A stretch of DNA of 64,000 nt, from assembly GCA_963682175.1 (NCBI GenBank), contig OY821787.1:12316501-12380500 (forward strand). Reading direction: 5' to 3'. The position numbers and the translations under genes are program-made. Under the pieces are notes generated by a model. That model ran no database searches, was not told the DNA's origin, and saw only the letters and a list, made by a program, of their open reading frames with translations. The first letter of the stretch is position 1. Each line of letters starts with the position of its first letter. This DNA is from Triglochin maritima. Its lineage: Eukaryota > Streptophyta > Magnoliopsida > Alismatales > Juncaginaceae. This document shows, piece after piece, positions 23,601 to 34,153 of the stretch.

Positions 23601-25929
23601 ATTCAGCCAACCATATATCAATATCAAATACACAATTTCCATAATCTCTAATTTTGGATATTCCAACATCAAAACCATATGACAATTAATTATTTTTAAT
23701 TATTTATCTATTATTTTCCTGAAACTATCATTCTAATAAAATCTTAAACTTACTTGGGACACCATCTCTTTGTCATGCTTAAACCAAACTCAACAGTCAT
23801 AATCAGCAATCCATGTCTTATTCTGTTGTGGACAGGAACCGTTTGGACAGGAACAGCACATGTAGTGACAGCAGTTATAGGTTCAGGAGTTCTAGCACTC
23901 CCATGGAGTGTTGCCCAACTGGGATGGATTGCAGGACCACTGATTCTCATTGCCTTTGCCTGTGTGACTTTCTACACCTCCACACTCCTAGCAGATTGCT
24001 ACAGGCACCCTCTCCCAAACATGGGAAAGAGGAACTACACCTACATGGGTGTGGTCAGATCATACCTTGGTAATTAAATTAGTTTTTAGCCCACATAACA
24101 TTTTGTAACAACGTGTTTGGTCATTGATGGCATGTTGTGGATTGTCTGTGCTGTTTAGGTGCCAGAGAAGTGTTCATGTGTGGTATTGCTCAATATGTTA
24201 ACTTGTGGGGGACCATGGTGGGATACACCATCACTGCTACTGCTAGCATGATGTAAGATGTTTCTCAATCTAATAAAACATTGCTCCCATTGTATATAAT
24301 TCAAGCATGGAAAAAAATTGTTTCTTGAAATTTGGTTGATTAACTATTCTTTAAAATGGACGGCGAACTCACTTCCCACTTACATGTACTTAAAGCTGAC
24401 ATTCGATAACTTGGTAATTTTTACAGAGCTTTGCAACGTTCGACTTGCTTCCACAAGTACGGCCACAATGGGAAATGCGAAACATCCGGCAATTGGCTGA
24501 TGATAGCATATGGAATACTGGAACTTGTACTGTCTCAGTTCCCAAGCCTAGAGAAGATAACATGGATGTCGGTGGTCGCGGCGGTGATGTCATTTGCTTA
24601 CTCTGCAATCGGACTTCTCCTCTGTGTGGCCAAATGGGCCTCTCATGGGGATTTCAGAGGCAACATCAATGGTGCTCGTGCCGAGTCGCCTACAGAGAAG
24701 ACGTGGATGGTTTTTCAAGCGTTGGGCAACATCGCTTTCGCTTACACTTATGCTGAAGTTTTGATTGAGATCCAGGTAGCTTGGACAAAACGCTTGCATA
24801 ATAAACGATTTTTCCCCTCTTTTTTTTGCTTCTAATTTTTTACGTTTTGGTTGTGAAAAAATTCAGGATACGTTGAAATCACCTCCTCCAGAAAACAAAA
24901 CAATGAAAAGAGTGACCATGTATGGGATTGGGCTCACTTCCATCTTCTATGTTTCACTTGGCAGTGTAGGATATGCTGCCTTTGGGAATGCTGCTCCGGG
25001 AAACATCCTCACCGGTTTCGCCTTCTTCGAGCCGTTTTGGCTGGTAGATGTGGCTAACTTGTGCCTTGTGGTTCACCTTGTTGGAGCCTATCAGGTGCAA
25101 ATTTTACAATTCAATCCTCCAACCACTTTTGTTGATCTTCAAGTTGTGTCTGATCCCACGTCTATAATGTCTACACAAATTTGATATGACATAATTTGCA
25201 ATCCAGAATTTGTAAATTATACAAGCTTGTGTTCAGATAGACAAGTGTTTACTTGTTTACTTCAAGTTACGAGATTTTTTGGTTCACTTGTTTCTTCGTA
25301 TTAGTAAAGAGATGTTATATCCAAACTAAAAAACAGATAAAACAATACGAACATGCATAGACATATTTGAAGTATAATATTAGTATTTTGCATTTAATTG
25401 AGTTCTGTTGTTGTTTTAAGTTTGAACTCTGAATTTCAGATAACAAAATAATGCTCAGGGAAGGTAATATTATAATTCAGTTTTATGCTCTTGCCAGGTA
25501 TTTGCTCAACCAATTTTCGCCGGAATTGAGAGACAAATTGCTTTCAAACTACCGGAAGTGAAATTCGTCAACACAGTCTACAACATAAAGATACCATTCA
25601 CCCGCAAGAAGTCGTTCCGGTTCACGCTTTCTAAGCTTGTATTCAGGTCCATCTTGATCGTAGTCACGACGGTGATCGCCATGTTGCTTCCGTTCTTCAA
25701 TGCTGTACTCGGGCTTCTCGGTGCCATGTCCTTCTGGCCCTTGACCGTGTTTTTCCCGATTGTCATGCACATTGCGCAGAATAACATACAGAGGTGGACA
25801 AAGAAGTGGTTATTGCTGCATGCCTTGCAAATCTCGTGCCTCGTGGTCTCCCTTCTCGCAAGCATTGGGTCTGTCGCCGACATCATAAATAGTCTTAAGA
25901 CAACATCCCCGTTCAAAATTGAGGGTTGA
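20642..25929 (+). CDS. Amino acid permease (AAP type, AAAP family), six exons
   Basis: This is a proton-coupled amino acid importer of the plasma membrane (Aa_trans family). Proposed exons: 20642-20702, 23836-24069, 24159-24252, 24427-24775, 24867-25094 and 25498-25929. All introns are GT-AG and the exon lengths join in phase to 465 codons, in the usual AAP range of about 450-490. Exon 1 encodes a short acidic cytosolic tail (MEVEMVKGADH...). Exon 2 carries IGSGVLALPWSVAQLGW, the family's first membrane segment, then a second segment and LADCYRHP. Later exons contain further hydrophobic segments and FAQPIFAGIERQ. Exon 1 is assigned from its ATG, donor gtatga, phase fit and TATA box, and is less certain than exons 2-6. 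No disabling mutation is seen. The subtype and substrate range cannot be told from sequence alone. Confidence 0.9.
20729..20746. repeat. (AT)n microsatellite
   Basis: About nine AT units, just inside intron 1 of the permease gene. Confidence 0.9.
22015..22041. repeat. (TATAAC)n microsatellite
   Basis: Four to five units of the hexamer in intron 1 of the permease gene. Confidence 0.85.
22784..23104. mobile_element. hAT-like non-autonomous element (321 bp)
   Basis: The left end reads caggcccggccc and the right end, reverse complemented, caggg(c)cgtctcg. These are short imperfect inverted termini starting CAGG, typical of hAT elements. The flanks are gatatcat (22776-22783) and tatatcat (23105-23112), an 8-bp duplication with one mismatch, which is the hAT target size. 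It lies inside intron 1 of the permease gene, about 730 bp before the exon 2 acceptor. No transposase coding remains. Confidence 0.75.
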
Positions 25930-26467
25930 TATCTTGTTCATGTCTTTCTGTTGTTAAAAATATTAATAATATGCATAACAACGGAGAACATACGTTGATT
26001 AACATTCTGAGTACAATTCATACAAAGCTACTGAACATAACCATGAGGACAAAACAACGAAAAATATATGCAAATTAAGATCGGAAAACATCTCGATCGA
26101 GTTGTCGTTTACAAACTCCACTTACAGAAATTTTCTTCTATCACATACCAGTGTTAAGAGTGTAGTCACTTTCTCCCTGGATAGAACGATCGCAACGCCT
26201 TTGTCGCTGAATTCTGACTGTAGATGAACCACGAGAACATATCGAGACCCGCACAACGATCACTTGAGAATGATGAAGAGTAGGGAGATAATGGTTATTC
26301 TAGAAATTTGTAGGGCAATAGAAAACTCTATATCTCGAATCGAGAATATATACTTTTATATTCGCACAATTCGCAACTGCCCGAATAGTTGAGAATGTGT
26401 TCTACAAAATTTGTAACTGCTGGAATCAAAAAAGAACTTTTTTTTAAAAATCAATTCTTTGTAAAGA
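25930..26467. other. 3' flank of the permease gene
   Basis: AT-rich, with aataat-type signals about 40 bp after the stop that could serve polyadenylation. No other gene is seen. Confidence 0.4.
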
Positions 26468-26623
26468 CAATATAAGATAAACCTCCAAAAAATTGATTAC
26501 ACATGAGAAAGAGAACACAACATCGGGCACATGCGTACTTGTGTGTGTCACTCTCTCTACCCCTCAAAGCCAATATAAGATAAGCCTCCAAAAAATTGAA
26601 TGCACACAAGAAAGAGAACATTG
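26468..26623. repeat. Direct repeat, two 53-bp copies about 103 bp apart
   Basis: caatataagataa(a/g)cctcc starts at 26468 and again at 26571. Each copy continues through aaaaaattga and gagaaagagaaca-like sequence with a few differences. A simple local duplication. Confidence 0.75.
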
Positions 26624-26628
26624 CACTC

Positions 26629-26900
26629 ACTACAACAGTCTTACCTTTTAGCCACAATAATTATCTCTGGTTGTAGATAATTATTCGTCACGGGTTAGCA
26701 ACAACGACGGAAATCTACTATCGCTAATTTGGCGGTCATTGTAGACAATCAGTCCCAGATAATGTGACGATTAGATACCAACGTTGTTGCATTTTTAGCA
26801 AGAGGAAAAGGCACGAAAATGTTTAACAGTGATGGATTTTATTTGTCACTTATACTGTAACTGTGGTTACAAGGGCGGATAATTTTCCTCGCCGATTGTC
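26629..26900. mobile_element. Possible truncated CACTA end
   Basis: cactacaacagtcttacctttt looks like the conserved 5' terminus of a plant CACTA family. It is followed by AT-rich sequence with repeated atAATTATc and ttagcaacaacg words. I found no matching tgttgtagtg terminus to the right, so the element would be truncated. Weak call. Confidence 0.35.
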
Positions 26901-29046
26901 TTCATATTCGAAACTTACAGACCATTTAGTCTTTGATTTTATCCGTTACTAAATGCTTGACTTGTGCATCATTTGATTATTTTTCATTTCGGATCTTGTT
27001 TTATACAATAAATTTACACATAACATGAATACAAGATCGCGACCACATACCCCTATTGTTCATCATTCCACAAGCATATGCATACAAGAAATTCATTTGT
27101 CAATTACACATCCATACTAAACATTAATATTAATTGAACAAAGTCAAACAAAAATTCTAGTTAAAAAGTTTGTTAGTCCAAGTAAATAAAACCAAAGTTA
27201 AACAAAGTTGTAAGTTTGTAAGATTCAACGAAATAAAACTAACTTATACATATCCCACGGCTCCCTGTCCATTCCTTGTATAGTCATTGGAGAAGATTCA
27301 TCTTGCATTCCACCTTCAGTTCGAGTTTTAATTTTTTTGAATAAAATGGTTCTCAATTAGTGTAAACAAATTTTTGTAACTATTTGTATTTTTTTATAAT
27401 TACCATGTCATTTAATTGGAAACCAAATCTTCTCGACAATTGGAGAAAAATTTATTCGTGTTGAGCACTCTAAGCTTCTTTCATCTCATCGATTGTCTTA
27501 TGTTGCCAACGTATGGTTTATTACTGCTTGATTATCTTTTGTTGTTGATTTCCCATGCTTTCCATTCTATGGCTGATTGCATCTTCAACTCGAAAATTTA
27601 GCACTTCATGAGTTGGAGCACCTCTACAACCAAACACATCGGTAGGAGTAATGAGACAACATGCTCCTCAAACATGACCATGCTCGTCATTGCCCATTAC
27701 TTTTGCAAGAGCGTCGTTCTTACCGATGCTAACCATAGAACCAGAATCCTACATATTGGTTTTCTCTTCTCTGAGTTTACTTTGCACTCATATATTCATC
27801 AATCTAATAAAAAATAATTTGGCATACACCAACAAGAATTAAGCTTAAAAAACTATATTATCACCTTAATCTCCACTGAAAAAGAAACTTTGTCAGAATG
27901 CAACAAACACCTCATCTATGCTCGAATTGGAGGTGGGTCTTTCAGATTCGCTCTTCGCTCCAAAATGCATGACAACCATATTTGCATCACTACCCAACAT
28001 GCATTTTTACAAACTAGAAAATTCAAAGATGGATCTTGATATTTGATATCAATCAGACACAAACTCTGTAGACTACCTTCTCCAAACAAAAATAGGATGG
28101 AAAGAAAACAAAACAAAATTCAAAATATACTACAACTTAGAATCTACTGACGTCTAGTAAAATGGTAAGTGAGCCTGTAGCTGCTTCTTCCAAAACAAAG
28201 CAAAACCCAAAATTTCTAATAGACATTAAGATGCCACAACAAATTCTTATTTAGATCCAAGTCACGATCCAACTTGCAATAATAATAATAAAACCCATGA
28301 AACAACTAGCTTTAGAATTTAGATATGTAACTGATTTGTATTGTATTTATTCAACTCTTGTGCTATTAGCTAGACATCTCAAATTATGTAACTTTAGCTT
28401 GATTTGGTAGTTTTAGAAGGGAGAAATTCATGTATTGGAATAATTTTGCTCACACGTATGTATGTTGATGCACAAGAAAAGAAAGTGTAAATAATTAAGA
28501 TTAATAGCAACACATGTTAAATCTATGTATGGTATGCAACATAATGAGGAGAGTATAACGAAGAATAATTACACGATATTGACGACTTGAGCTATTAGCC
28601 CAGGCTTGGCTGATCACGAGGAATACCCATAAACTAAAAATTGCAAATTAAGGCATGATAATTAATAAGTTGGTGGTCCTTAATTTCTTCAATTCCTCCA
28701 TACAACTTCTCATAAAACAATAACTAGACAAATATCAAATATATCACGCATCCTGAAAATTTATCATAGATTTACAGATGTGAAATTTTAACATGCATTG
28801 TAAAACTAGTGTGGAGACCATCAATGGATCCCTAGGTGGATGGAGCTGTCACTTGTAGTTGTGGTGACTGAAACAGTGGAAAGAATGCTGGTGGAGTGGA
28901 AGTGGATGAAATAAATATAGATTTCATGCATAAGACTTTGAAATAAAATTCTCATTTCCCCTCATGCATCAGCACCTTCCAGCCATCAAAATAAGCAAAC
29001 CAAATTGTATCAACTTATCATTGTTCAAAATTCCCAGTAACAAATA
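26901..29046. other. Unassigned AT-rich intergenic stretch
   Basis: No supported gene. ORFs at 27416-27601 and 27608-27817 have no recognisable domain and no supporting context. Repeated read-through of both strands found no terminal repeats. Confidence 0.4.
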
Positions 29047-29236
29047 TCAAACAATTCTTCTATAGTGACAAGGCAGCCTTAGAAAGAAAACAGAGGTTAA
29101 GAGTTCAGCATTGATGAGCTTGTAAATCACTAATTGACTCATCATCTCTTTCATGCTATATTCGAAGTAGTTGTCTAAATGCTTGGGAAGTTCTATGATG
29201 AAGCAGGACATGACATCGCCAGCAACCACAACCTCT
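29047..29236 (-). pseudogene. Exon-like fragment, unrecognised protein
   Basis: On the - strand a splice-acceptor-like ttatttacag is followed by an open frame. It begins EVVVAGDVMSCFIIELPKHL, continues with DNYFEYSMKEMMSQLVIYKL, and stops at 29047. The composition is that of a real soluble protein and not of low-complexity sequence. I do not recognise the family and see no neighbouring exons. The 5'-truncated gypsy LTR begins 40 bp upstream of it on the - strand sense, so the rest of the gene may have been lost with that rearrangement. Confidence 0.35.
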
Positions 29237-29276
29237 GTAAATAATAGTCATTCAGAAGCTAGCTGAAGTCAATTAC

Positions 29277-30819
29277 GATGCATTGTGGCGGTCGACCGGT
29301 AGTGCTTTGTGCTGGTGGGTCGGGATTGCCTGTAGGTTTTCGGTCGACCGGTTCCATGTTTTCGTTCGACCGGAACTTAAGTGTACTGGATAAATTGCAT
29401 GATTGTTCGACCATTGTTTTTATGTGTTCGACCGTTATATGACTTAGAACTGCTAGGATGCCCTGATAGTTTTCGGTCAACCGGGACCCCTGAGTCGGTC
29501 AACTGGTAGTTTTGATTGATGTTGACCAGAGTCCGGATTTTGACCACGTTTCGATCGACCGGTTTTAGACTCTTGTTCGACCGTTGGGACTTAGGTTTTG
29601 TGCAGAGAGTTCGACCGTTGCAGACTTTCGGTTGACCGAACCTTATGGGGACGGTCGACCTGGTTACCTCTTCCGGTCGACCGTTTGTGCACAGAACTAA
29701 ATTCTCGGTCCTTTTAGAATGTCAACTCTGTCCACGAAAACCCGTGTCCTTGCCTAGTGCGTGAGCCGGGAGGTAACGACGGGCGCGTTTTGCGTGCCTG
29801 CCCAGGGACCACCGTGTGGAAGAGTGTGGGTATTCGGGACGCGTCACCTCCGTGTATGAATCATGACTTGATTTGATGGATGGATTCATTGTAAAGTAGC
29901 AGACCTGAGGGATCACGGATCCCAATGTATGATGTTCGGCTCGTGGAGCTTGATGACCCGGCGGACTTCGGTCCGGACCCGTCCGATGCTGTACCGGACG
30001 TATGTTGGACCACCGATGTTGTGTCGGTGATGCCGCCGATGCTGTTCCGGTGATGATGTGCCGATGTTGTTCCAACTATGATGTTTTATGGGCCGATGTT
30101 GTTCCGGCTATGATATTTGATGGGCCGATGCTATTCCAGCTATGTTTTCCTCAGCTGGGCACCTACTGAGATGATCATTGATGGACCAACCGAGCGACGG
30201 CTCCGTTGGGGTGGTTTCGGCCACGAAGTTACAGATATGTTTCTTATGGTGCGGACTTGACAGATGCTCCTTGCCGAACACCATGATTAGTATAGCTGCG
30301 TGTGGGGAGCATCACGTCTTGTTCTGTTAGAGCGTATGTGCCTACGGTAGGTCTCCTTGGGAGACCCGATGATGATTGTCGGACTGATGTCCCGTTCTAC
30401 CCTTCAGGGTAACTGTTTTCCTTACTGTTGATGACATGACATGCTACTAGTATGATAGGTTCATTTGTACTACTGCATGCATATAGGTGAGCTTGGCATA
30501 CGTGGTTTCCTTATGGAAACTCAGGCATTGTTGTTGCATGTTTTATTTCAGGACCGCAGTAGGTCCAATTGGGTGGTGATCAGCGGGCGCGCGTATTTTG
30601 GGATCAGATCCTCTTGTTCGGACCACTGAGGTCGACATGATTACTTGTATCTTCTTTTGTTATATCTGATGTAATCATGTAGCTTTTGACAAACTCTGAT
30701 GTAATATGGTGCACCGCTTGGATATATTTTTATGCGAAGTAACAATCTCATCTTTTGATTATTAGTCTCTGATTTCTTGATGATAAATTTTAAATTTTTT
30801 GCTATTTCGGGATGTTACA
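29277..30819 (+). mobile_element. Gypsy-family LTR, 5'-truncated copy
   Basis: Homology to the solo LTR at 17226-19312 begins at cgatgcattgtggcgg (equivalent to about 17747) and continues to the intact end gggatgttaca at 30819. About 520 bp of the 5' end is missing. It has the CGGTCGACC array (29289-29690), the aaacccgtgtcc block, a run of tandem ccgatgttgttcc units (29990-30150) and the aaactctgatgtaatatggtgcaccg block. It directly abuts the LINE to its right. Confidence 0.87.
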
Positions 30820-30888
30820 GAAACAACACTTCATATATTCAGTTTTAGATCTACTTATTTTATAACCATTTGTTTCTAAAGTATTTCT

Positions 30889-32071
30889 CTACAACTCTAG
30901 TTTTCTCTCCACACCTACCCTACTCTCGTCAATTAATGTTACATCATCCGCAAAAACCATACACCATGTAACCTCACATTGTATATTTTTTGTCACCTCG
31001 TCCATTACTAAAGCATAGAGATATGGACTTAAAGCTAAACCCTGATGAAGTTTAATCTTAATCGGAAAAGCTTTAGTCACACCATCACAAATTCTAATGT
31101 TACTTTCAACTCTTTCATACATATCTTTAATTAAGTTCACATATTTTGTTGATACATTCTTCTTCTCTAGGGCCACCACATAACATTTCTTGGAACTCTA
31201 TCATATACCTTCTCTAAATCAATAAAAATCATGTGTAGATCTTTTTTTTGTTCTCTATACCTCTTCATAAGTTGTCTAAGAAGAAATATGGTCTCTATCG
31301 TTGACCTTCCAGGTATGAAACCAAATTGATTATCTCTAACACGTCTCTTTCCTTAAACGGTGTTCAATTACTCTTCCACAATTTCATAGTATGACACATG
31401 AGCTTGATACCTCTATAGTTTGTGCAACTTTGAATTTCCCATTTATTCTTGTAAATTGACACCAAAGTACTCCTTCTCCACTCATTTGATATTTTATTTT
31501 TCTCAAAGATACTACTAAATAATTTAGTTAACCACGTTACTGCTTTCTCGTCTGGTCCTAAAGTCTTACCAACTTTCATCCTTTTTAAGGTTTCCTTAAC
31601 CTCAACTTCTCTTATCCTCCGTACAAATTTTCTATTAGATTTCTCAATTGTATCATCAACTTCAAAAGTGTCGCTATCATTTTCTCCATTGAACAACTTA
31701 TCAAAATACCATCTCCACCTTTCCTTGATATCCTCTGCCTTAACTAAAAGGTTATTATTATCATCTTTAATGCATTTTACTTGATTAAGGTCTCTAGTTT
31801 TCTCTCTTATTTTAGCCAACTTATATATTCCAACATCTCATTCCATTGATCCAAACTTTTGGTATAAATTCTCATAAACAACCCCTCTAGGCTCTCTTAC
31901 TGCTTTCTTAGCTTTTTTAATAGCCAACCTATACTCTTCTAAGTTAGTTTCATTTTTATCTTTATACCACATCTTATAACATTCTTTATTAGTTTTAATT
32001 GCATGTTGTACATCCTCATTCCACCACCACGTGACTCTCGAGTCTAGTCTACCTCCTCTACTCTCCCACAA
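30889..32071 (-). pseudogene. LINE reverse transcriptase region
   Basis: Pieces in three frames: TWWWNEDVQHAIKTNKE (about 32030), the connector through EWRRSTLVSIYKNK and NYRGIKLMCHTMKLW (31364-31480), an unlisted stretch with FIDLEKVYDRVPRNVMWW (about 31180-31240, the first catalytic Asp motif), and WCMVFADDVTLIDE (about 30940, the FADD catalytic box). Frame changes and stops between the pieces show decay. Confidence 0.85.
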
Positions 32072-32382
32072 ACTTCTTTAGCCACTCGTCGAATGTAAGA
32101 TGACATACCCTCCCACATACTATTAGCGTCTCCTACAACATCCCAAGGTCCCTCTGCCATAAGTGTATCCCTGAATCTAATATATTTTTCTCCTTTAAGA
32201 TTCCACCACTTCATCTTCACATCTTTATTACACTTATTTCATATCACACCAATACGAAAGCGAAAATTCACTACTACCAACTTATGTTGAGTCGCCACAC
32301 TCTCTCCAGGTATTACCTTACAATCTATACAAGATCCTCGATCATCTTTTTGAGTAAGGACAAAATCAATTTGACTTCGATG

Positions 32383-33248
32383 TTAACCACTACAAAATGT
32401 GACTAAATGAGATTCTCTTTTTCTAAAGAAAGTATTTGCTACCATGAGGTCATATGCTACAACGAAATTCAGAAAATCTTCTCCTTGTTGGTTCCTAACA
32501 CCAAACCCAAACCCTCTATGGATACGTTCAAACCCTTCACTATCTTTACCAACATGGCCGTTAAAATCTCCTTCAATACAAAGTTTCTCACTACTAGGAA
32601 TCCCTCTCACCATAATGTCAAGATCCTCCCAAAACTGTTTCTTCACTGTTTCGCTTAAACCTACTTGTGGGGCATAGACACTAATGACATTCAAAATCAG
32701 TTTTCCGATAACTAACTTAATCAAACTTATTCGATCACCTTGCCTTTTAACCTCTACCGCCTCATCTCTTAGACTCTTATCTATTAAGATCCCTACTCTA
32801 TTTTTGTTTCTATTTTTCCCATTATACCATAACGTAAATCTTGTATTTTAAACTTCTTTAGTTTTTTCACCCATTTGGTCTCCTGAACACAAAGAATATT
32901 GACTTTTCTCCTATTGATCACATCCACTAACTCTCTCAACGTCCCTGTTAAAGATCCAATATTCCAACTACCTATGTGTTTCCTACTATCCTCAACTAGC
33001 TTCCTTACCCCTCGCACTTGTTGAGTAAAGTACGAGGACCCTAACTCCTTGTGCACTACATCCGAGCGCCGATGCGGTGTGCCACTAAGGTGGTGGCGTC
33101 CCTCGACTAGCTTCCTTATCTCTCGCACCCATCGAGAATGATGTGTAGACCATTGCTCACTTTGAATCACTACATCCGGGGCCCGATGTAGCACGTCGCT
33201 AAGAGGGTGACGCACCAAACACGATTCTCTTTTAAGTTTCATTTCCAT
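32383..33248 (-). pseudogene. LINE endonuclease region (APE-type)
   Basis: From 33248 downward: a duplicated N-terminal segment, then GSWNIGSLTG, CVQETKW, ISVYAPQVG and GDFNGHVGKDSEGFERIHRG. These are the successive conserved blocks of the exonuclease-endonuclease-phosphatase fold, which nicks target DNA to prime reverse transcription. A frameshift occurs near 32790, where the frame changes to one reading NRVGILIDKSLRDE, and a stop follows TFCSG at 32383. Confidence 0.85.
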
Positions 33249-33429
33249 GGGAGAAGCTAGGGTTTTACGCTGGCTCGTACCACCTATCGCAACCCTCCTC
33301 CTTATCCTGGCTTGGGACAGGCTATGTACACGTACAAAGGCGGAGTTATGTTTCCCTCACTTTTGCGCTAATTAAATTTACAAAAATACAATGTATTAGT
33401 AAAAATTAAAATTATATCATAACTTTGAC

Positions 33430-33990
33430 TTATTTAAAATTCTCAATTACCTTAAATTTTTGGTGTTTCCCAATAGTCTTATAGTGTAACCCAGTGTTGA
33501 GGATTAACTTCACCAGGTTTAGCAGCAAGTCGATCAAATCTACTCTTCAAACCCTCAACTAAAACATGTAATTTATTTTTCCACCATTTCCATCTGAGAT
33601 TCATCCAAGCAATCGTCTTCTTCTTATGATGTTCCTCAATGTTAAATCGCTCCTAATTTATAAAAGTATTTGATAGAATATAACTTACATTACGTTAACT
33701 AATTTTTGGATATGAAAATGTACCTTAACAATTCTCCATGCCTTTTCGTTATCTTAATACGTTCATTCATAATACGTCAATGGAACAGAACGGCATTCAT
33801 AATACGTCAATGGAAGAAGATTACCCCTCTTTACAATGCTACCCACAAATGTTGCTAATGTAATTGTATTAGGTCCGACATGAAGCCCATTCGCTTCCCA
33901 ACTCGGCATTAACTTGTTTTCAGAATTGAGCTCCGAAATTGCTTGGGTGTGTCCTCCACCCCTTGGGGGGTTTCCTTCGTGATTCTCATC
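33430..33990 (-). pseudogene. Plant En/Spm-type (Transposase_24) transposase remnant
   Basis: Two exon-like blocks on the - strand. The first (about 33990-33732) reads GLHVGPNTITLATFVGSIVK and LPLTYYE, ending at a gtacat donor. The second (33652-33430) follows a taaattag acceptor and reads AWMNLRWKWWKNKLHVLVEG, AKPGEVNPQHWVTL, then a TAA stop at 33478-33480 and DYWE. This matches the order of the plant Ptta/En/Spm transposase family. A 24-bp direct duplication (cattcataatacgtcaatggaaca) at about 33769-33815 and the stop show it is a remnant. The Mutator element at 34000 begins just beyond it. Confidence 0.65.
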
Positions 33991-33999
33991 TTTCTTATT

Positions 34000-34070
34000 G
34001 GGAACTACTATTCGTCGCCGGAAAACTACTTAAATCGCCCCAAAAATGACCTTTTTGCCCCTAACAAATC
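34000..34070 (+). repeat. Left terminal inverted repeat of the Mutator-like element
   Basis: Pairs with 40110-40177. Differences are confined to scattered single bases. Confidence 0.9.
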
Positions 34071-34153
34071 AATTAATACCGATTTCATCCCGTGTCTTTA
34101 AACAAGGTGTTTGACTCAGTTTTACTCACATTCCCAGTACAAACACCACGAAA

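Larger units (their letters stand above)
20703..23835 (+). other. Intron 1 of the permease gene (3.1 kb)
   Basis: Donor gtatga after exon 1, acceptor gtggacag before exon 2. It is unusually long compared with the other introns of this gene (about 90-400 bp). It contains an (AT)n run at 20729-20746, a (TATAAC)n run near 22015-22041 and a hAT-like element at 22784-23104. The remainder is AT-rich with no recognisable coding sequence; ORFs such as 20891-21259 show no domain. Confidence 0.7.
30830..33360 (-). mobile_element. Decayed RTE-like LINE (non-LTR retrotransposon)
   Basis: On the - strand an endonuclease region precedes a reverse transcriptase region in the usual LINE order. The wording SWNIGSLTGTLRELVDVINR and CVQETKW is typical of the plant RTE-type elements often misannotated as craniofacial development protein 2. 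Its 3' end is missing beyond the region of the FADD box, at the boundary with the gypsy-family LTR. Several stops and frameshifts make it inactive. No poly(A) or target duplication is visible. Confidence 0.85.
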
